A stretch of DNA of 8,208 bases. It comes from RGIG5675 sp050943435 (GTDB lineage Bacteria > Bacillota > Clostridia > Oscillospirales > Ruminococcaceae). The notes beneath the pieces were generated by a model, which was not told the DNA's origin, did no database searches, and was given only the letters and a program-made list of their open reading frames with translations. The translations under genes were made by a program, and so were the position numbers. The stretch is taken from assembly GCA_050943435.1 (NCBI GenBank), contig JBMNPE010000067.1:1-8208 (forward strand), in the 5' to 3' direction. Numbering within the stretch: the stretch's first letter is position 1; each line of letters starts with the position of its first letter. Below are positions 6,109 through 8,208 of this stretch, piece after piece.

Positions 6109-6117
6109 ATTATATCA
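6109..6117 (-). promoter_or_regulatory. Extended -10 promoter of rpsF-ssb-rpsR
   Basis: On the - strand the sequence TGATATAAT (6117-6109) is a perfect extended -10 element (TGn plus TATAAT). The -35 region at about 6132-6137 is poor (TTTGCG), as often seen with extended -10 promoters. The start of transcription should be near 6102. Confidence 0.7.
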
Positions 6118-6158
6118 GATAAGTGTGAAAACGCAAAGAAAAACAGAGTCTGAGAGGC

Positions 6159-6296
6159 TTGAATTTTATTATTGAGAACTATTATCTGGACATGACACCA
6201 GGAGAAGCCGCATTATATGCTCTGCTTTTGACAACGGCAGTTGTTTTTACGCATGTGGCATGGTACAAGTTGATGTGTACTGCATCCGGCACATGA
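6159..6296 (+). CDS. Possible tiny membrane ORF upstream of the poly-G tract
   Basis: I do not recognise this ORF. From the ATG at 6192 it encodes 34 residues, or 45 from an in-frame TTG at 6159. Its centre ALYALLLTTAVVFTHVAW is hydrophobic enough for one membrane segment, flanked by an acidic, proline/glycine-containing N-terminus (LDMTPGEA) and a KLMCTASGT tail. No good Shine-Dalgarno precedes either start; GAGAGG near the TTG is too close. Its TGA stop (6294-6296) overlaps an ATG at 6293 (ATGA), which then reads into the G tract. It could be a real small protein, a remnant of a larger gene, or chance. Confidence 0.2.
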   Translation: MNFIIENYYLDMTPGEAALYALLLTTAVVFTHVAWYKLMCTASGT

Positions 6297-6298
6297 AT

Positions 6299-6312
6299 GG
6301 GGGGGGGGGGGG
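6299..6312. repeat. 14-G homopolymer
   Basis: Fourteen consecutive G (6299-6312) lie 36 nt upstream of the ATG at 6349. No other homopolymer in the window approaches this length. Such tracts are classic slippage-prone sites for phase variation. They are also a common place for sequencing or assembly error, so the exact count should not be trusted without raw reads. Confidence 0.85.
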
Positions 6313-6348
6313 AACTCTGCCGGGCAAAATAAAAAAAGGAGAGGGACA

Positions 6349-6633
6349 ATGTCAGACAAGGTGGAAGTGGAGTGGCACGACGTCAGGGAAGAGCTGCCTC
6401 AGAAAAGCGGTGCATACCTGACCATCGACTATCAGGGGACTATGGACATGATGGATTATTCGGCGAGGCACAAGCTCTTCAATGTGGGAGATGAGGAGGA
6501 AGAACCCATGTATCCTGTCCCCTGCACATGGTGGGCTGAAGTCCCGAGACCCGAGGGAGCTCCCAAGCAGCTGAGTTTTGAGGAACTTTGGAAAAGAAGA
6601 AGTGCCGGCAATGATCCAGGGCAGGGAGTGTGA
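6349..6633 (+). CDS. Small DUF551-like protein
   Basis: A 94-residue acidic soluble protein of unknown function. Its layout, an N-terminal W-x-D-V-x-E-E-L-P (9-17), then G-A-Y-L (21-24) and a C-terminal TWWAEVPRPEG (60-70), resembles DUF551, a small domain frequent in phage and mobile-element genes (typically opening W-x-x-V-x-x-x-L-P and closing in a W-x-P-L-P-x-P-P motif). This match is from memory of the pattern and is moderate. The start is well supported: AGGAGAGGG (6337-6345) precedes the ATG. No partner genes are near, and a 14-G tract lies just upstream. The gene converges on the hydrolase gene with 37 nt between stops and no obvious terminator. Confidence 0.75.
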   Translation: MSDKVEVEWHDVREELPQKSGAYLTIDYQGTMDMMDYSARHKLFNVGDEEEEPMYPVPCTWWAEVPRPEGAPKQLSFEELWKRRSAGNDPGQGV

Positions 6634-6670
6634 CGGCATCTGGCAGACGGCAGAGAATATGCCGGAGCTG

Positions 6671-7636
6671 TCAGTTTTCTGAATATATGTCCTGGCTCAG
6701 CCTCAGTTCGTAGGCCTTGATGGAACCGGCTTCCTCAGGGGAGATTTTCGTGATCCTGCTGTTCCAGTAAGTCTTGTAGTAGAAGTCCCCGGAAGAGAGG
6801 TCCATGACGCAGGAATACCTCGTGATGTCGTTCTTCCCGGAGGGCCCGGTCACGGCGCCGTCCGTCATTGCGACGCTGTCGAGGAGGTGGAATGTCTGGG
6901 TAATGCTGCCTTCGGCATCGAGGGATTTCGGAGTATTCGCCACCCCGAAAGCTGCCTTTACGAACCTGGATGCACTCGATGAGTCGCCGGGAAGGCCTAT
7001 GGCTCCCATGCCTGCTGCATAAGGCTCGAGTTTGTAAACGGGAGAAAAGGTGTCCGCACTGTCATTCGCAGCCAGGTGCCTGTAGTTCCTTATATTCCAT
7101 GTGTGATATTCAAACGGGGGATTGTTGGTCATGACGTCATACGGGTCGTCATAAAGCCTGAGGCCGTCTTCCGTTGGCTCTGCCACAAAGGAAGAGGTGC
7201 TGTCTGTTACCATGAAGTGAAGTGGAGCCAGCGGCATGCCATCTGAAAAAGGCACAGCAAGCAGGTTTGTATGGGAGAGGAGCTCCCGCGCTTCTTCTGC
7301 GCTGGTGCAGCTTCCGAGCACCCACGGTATGAGCTCATACGGCGTTACGTTGTGGAAGCCGTCCTTCTTTTTGTGATATACGGCACACCCTGGGAAATTG
7401 AGGCCGGCCATGGCGAGCCCCCTGGTGTTGACGGCTTCTGCATAAAGCGGCCAGCCGCCTGCCACTGCGGCCATCCCGGTCATCGTGAATCTGATGTCCA
7501 TTTCGGATCCGCATTTCATCTGGAGCTTTGTGCCGGAAGGCGTGATCACGGCCTTCTCTCCAAATGGCGTATCCAGGTCAAGGTTTCTGCCTGCAAAGCT
7601 GCCGGCTTCTGTTCTGACGGTGAGCATTGTGCACAT
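6671..7636 (-). CDS. Choloylglycine hydrolase family enzyme (bile salt hydrolase / penicillin V acylase-like)
   Basis: A 321-residue N-terminal-nucleophile hydrolase that cleaves linear amide bonds; family members deconjugate bile salts or hydrolyse penicillin V. Removal of Met1 would expose the catalytic Cys2 (MCT). Other expected active-site residues align: Arg17 and Asp20 in AGRNLD, Asn80 in AGLNFPG, Asn171 in MTNNPPF, and Arg224 in ASRFV. The GLPGDSSSASRF segment and the late CVMDLSSGDFYYKTYW segment resemble Gram-positive bile salt hydrolases, and length is normal. There is no signal peptide, so it is cytoplasmic. A stop in frame just upstream fixes the start; GGAGG (7654-7650) lies 13 nt before it, a rather long spacing. 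Substrate preference cannot be settled by eye. A terminator sits directly upstream, leaving little room for a promoter. Confidence 0.93.
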   Translation of the reverse strand: MCTMLTVRTEAGSFAGRNLDLDTPFGEKAVITPSGTKLQMKCGSEMDIRFTMTGMAAVAGGWPLYAEAVNTRGLAMAGLNFPGCAVYHKKKDGFHNVTPYELIPWVLGSCTSAEEARELLSHTNLLAVPFSDGMPLAPLHFMVTDSTSSFVAEPTEDGLRLYDDPYDVMTNNPPFEYHTWNIRNYRHLAANDSADTFSPVYKLEPYAAGMGAIGLPGDSSSASRFVKAAFGVANTPKSLDAEGSITQTFHLLDSVAMTDGAVTGPSGKNDITRYSCVMDLSSGDFYYKTYWNSRITKISPEEAGSIKAYELRLSQDIYSEN

Positions 7637-7664
7637 TGGTCCAGTTTAACCTCCGACTGTTATG

Positions 7665-7690
7665 GAAAAACCCCCTTTCGGGGGTTTTTC
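7665..7690 (-). terminator. Intrinsic terminator after the membrane protein gene
   Basis: An 11-bp stem (7665-7675 with 7680-7690) consists of an A-run plus CCCCC pairing with GGGGG plus a T-run, around a GAAA loop on the - strand. It ends in TTTTT on either strand. It follows the stop of the membrane protein gene by 21 nt and precedes the hydrolase ribosome site by about 10 nt. Confidence 0.8.
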
Positions 7691-7711
7691 TAATTTTTCT
7701 ATTTTCAGAAA

Positions 7712-8208
7712 TTATCTTATGAATAAGCTCGATGCAATAGAGAGGAGGCATACAACGCCTACGAATATGAGAAGAGCTGCAACGGACGGTCCGGAGATCT
7801 TGCTCAGCTTGGCTTCATATTCCTCTTCCGAGGAGCACTCCATGTGAAGCGCAGTCATCTTCCTAACTGCATCCTTCCTGTAGAGCCATACCCCGTAGAT
7901 ACCCCACAGGATGTGGATGACGACGCTCAGAAGAGAACATATCGTGGCAGCCGACTCCCACGCGACGAGGGAAGCCGCAGCCATGTATCCGCCTGGAATG
8001 AGGTAATACGAAATCATGGAAGGGATGTTCAGGATGATATTGACAACCAGGGATATCGCGAAGTATTTCCATACCTTGCGGTACAGGAAGTACAGCGGAG
8101 AGAAGAAGAATGCGGAGAAGTTGAATGCGGTCTTGCTCTTTCTCGAATCCTGGAGCTTGAAGTAGTAAAGGTAATAGTAGACGTTCTTTCCTATGAACGT
8201 TTTCCAGT
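7712..8208 (-). CDS. Multi-pass membrane protein, DUF2628-like (5' end outside window)
   Basis: The reading frame is open from the right edge, so the visible 164 residues are the C-terminal part of a larger protein; the first Met in view (8017) is internal, since 63 residues of matching sequence lie upstream. The visible part opens with TFIGKNVYYYLYYFKLQ, then FNFSAFFFSPLYFLYRKVWKY. This pattern (a G-x-N-x-x-Y-Y opening, an aromatic amphipathic stretch, then YRK) resembles DUF2628 proteins. Hydrophobic segments lie at about 45-70, 74-108 and 139-163, with a charged, probably cytoplasmic loop (KDAVRKMTALHMECSSEEEYEAK) between the last two. Function is unknown. Members in Bacillota often carry an N-terminal zinc ribbon, which would be outside this window. 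A terminator lies 21 nt downstream. Confidence 0.75.
   Translation of the reverse strand, partial: WKTFIGKNVYYYLYYFKLQDSRKSKTAFNFSAFFFSPLYFLYRKVWKYFAISLVVNIILNIPSMISYYLIPGGYMAAASLVAWESAATICSLLSVVIHILWGIYGVWLYRKDAVRKMTALHMECSSEEEYEAKLSKISGPSVAALLIFVGVVCLLSIASSLFIR

Larger units (their letters stand above)
6118..6348. other. Intergenic stretch between divergent rpsF and the DUF551-like gene
   Basis: About 230 nt separate the rpsF promoter from the small gene at 6349. Apart from the possible 34-45 residue ORF and the G homopolymer, I see a perfect TTGACA at 6228-6233 with no matching -10. I also see a weaker pair, TTGTTT (6241-6246) and TG-preceded TACAAG (6264-6269), 17 bp apart, which could drive the + strand gene. 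If so, the G tract lies within the 5' untranslated region. Confidence 0.4.

Noticed and set aside
6228..6256. Perfect TTGACA as promoter for the DUF551-like gene
   Set aside because: No acceptable -10 at 16-18 bp spacing (GCATGT and neighbours); it also lies inside the possible small ORF.
6299..6312. G14 as an intramolecular G-quadruplex with three tetrads
   Set aside because: Four GGG runs with single-base loops need at least 15 G; 14 allows only a two-tetrad form, so the claim is weak.
6634..6670. CGGCAT/ATGCCG repeat between the convergent 6349 and hydrolase genes as a terminator
   Set aside because: A 19-base loop, no T-run next to the stem, and only 6 bp.

Overview
This window reads as chromosomal DNA from a Bacillota (Firmicutes) bacterium, most likely a gut-associated member of the Clostridia. 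The evidence is the gene sets rplU-rpmA-obg plus Mini-RNase III and rpsF-ssb-rpsR, the strong AGGAGG-type ribosome binding sites, and a choloylglycine-hydrolase family enzyme. Coding DNA is moderately GC-rich, with many AGG (Arg) and ATA (Ile) codons. I cannot name a genus from the sequence alone.

Region 1 (1-2479, + strand) is a ribosome-biogenesis operon. A clear sigma-A type promoter and a structured leader precede rplU (L21) and rpmA (L27). An intrinsic terminator follows, then obg (GTPase with a C-terminal OCT domain) and an overlapping mrnC (Mini-RNase III, which matures 23S rRNA). The usual Bacillota protease gene prp is absent between rplU and rpmA, and L27 lacks the N-terminal extension that Prp removes.

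Region 2 (2480-4830, + strand) has its own putative promoter. It holds a YebC/TACO1-family gene overlapped by 4 nt with a zinc-ribbon, kinase-fold, single-TM, PASTA protein. The kinase-like domain has lost the glycine-rich loop, the HRD aspartate, the following asparagine and the DFG aspartate, so it looks like a membrane-anchored pseudokinase. A bidirectional terminator separates this pair from the next, convergent operon.

Region 3 (4846-6117, - strand) is rpsF-ssb-rpsR behind an extended -10 promoter and a short leader with a GAAA-capped hairpin. S18 carries an unusual acidic, Ala/Glu/Gln-rich N-terminal extension of about 60 residues. Its strong ribosome binding site places a TTG start at the beginning of that extension.

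Region 4 (6118-8208) is accessory. It contains a roughly 230-nt stretch with one possible tiny membrane ORF and a 14-G homopolymer just upstream of a small DUF551-like gene. On the - strand follow an Ntn-hydrolase of the bile salt hydrolase/penicillin acylase family and the C-terminal part of a multi-pass membrane protein (DUF2628-like) that runs off the right edge. The two items most worth a second look are the pseudokinase coupled to yebC and the poly-G tract, whose length would switch the reading frame of a potential upstream start.
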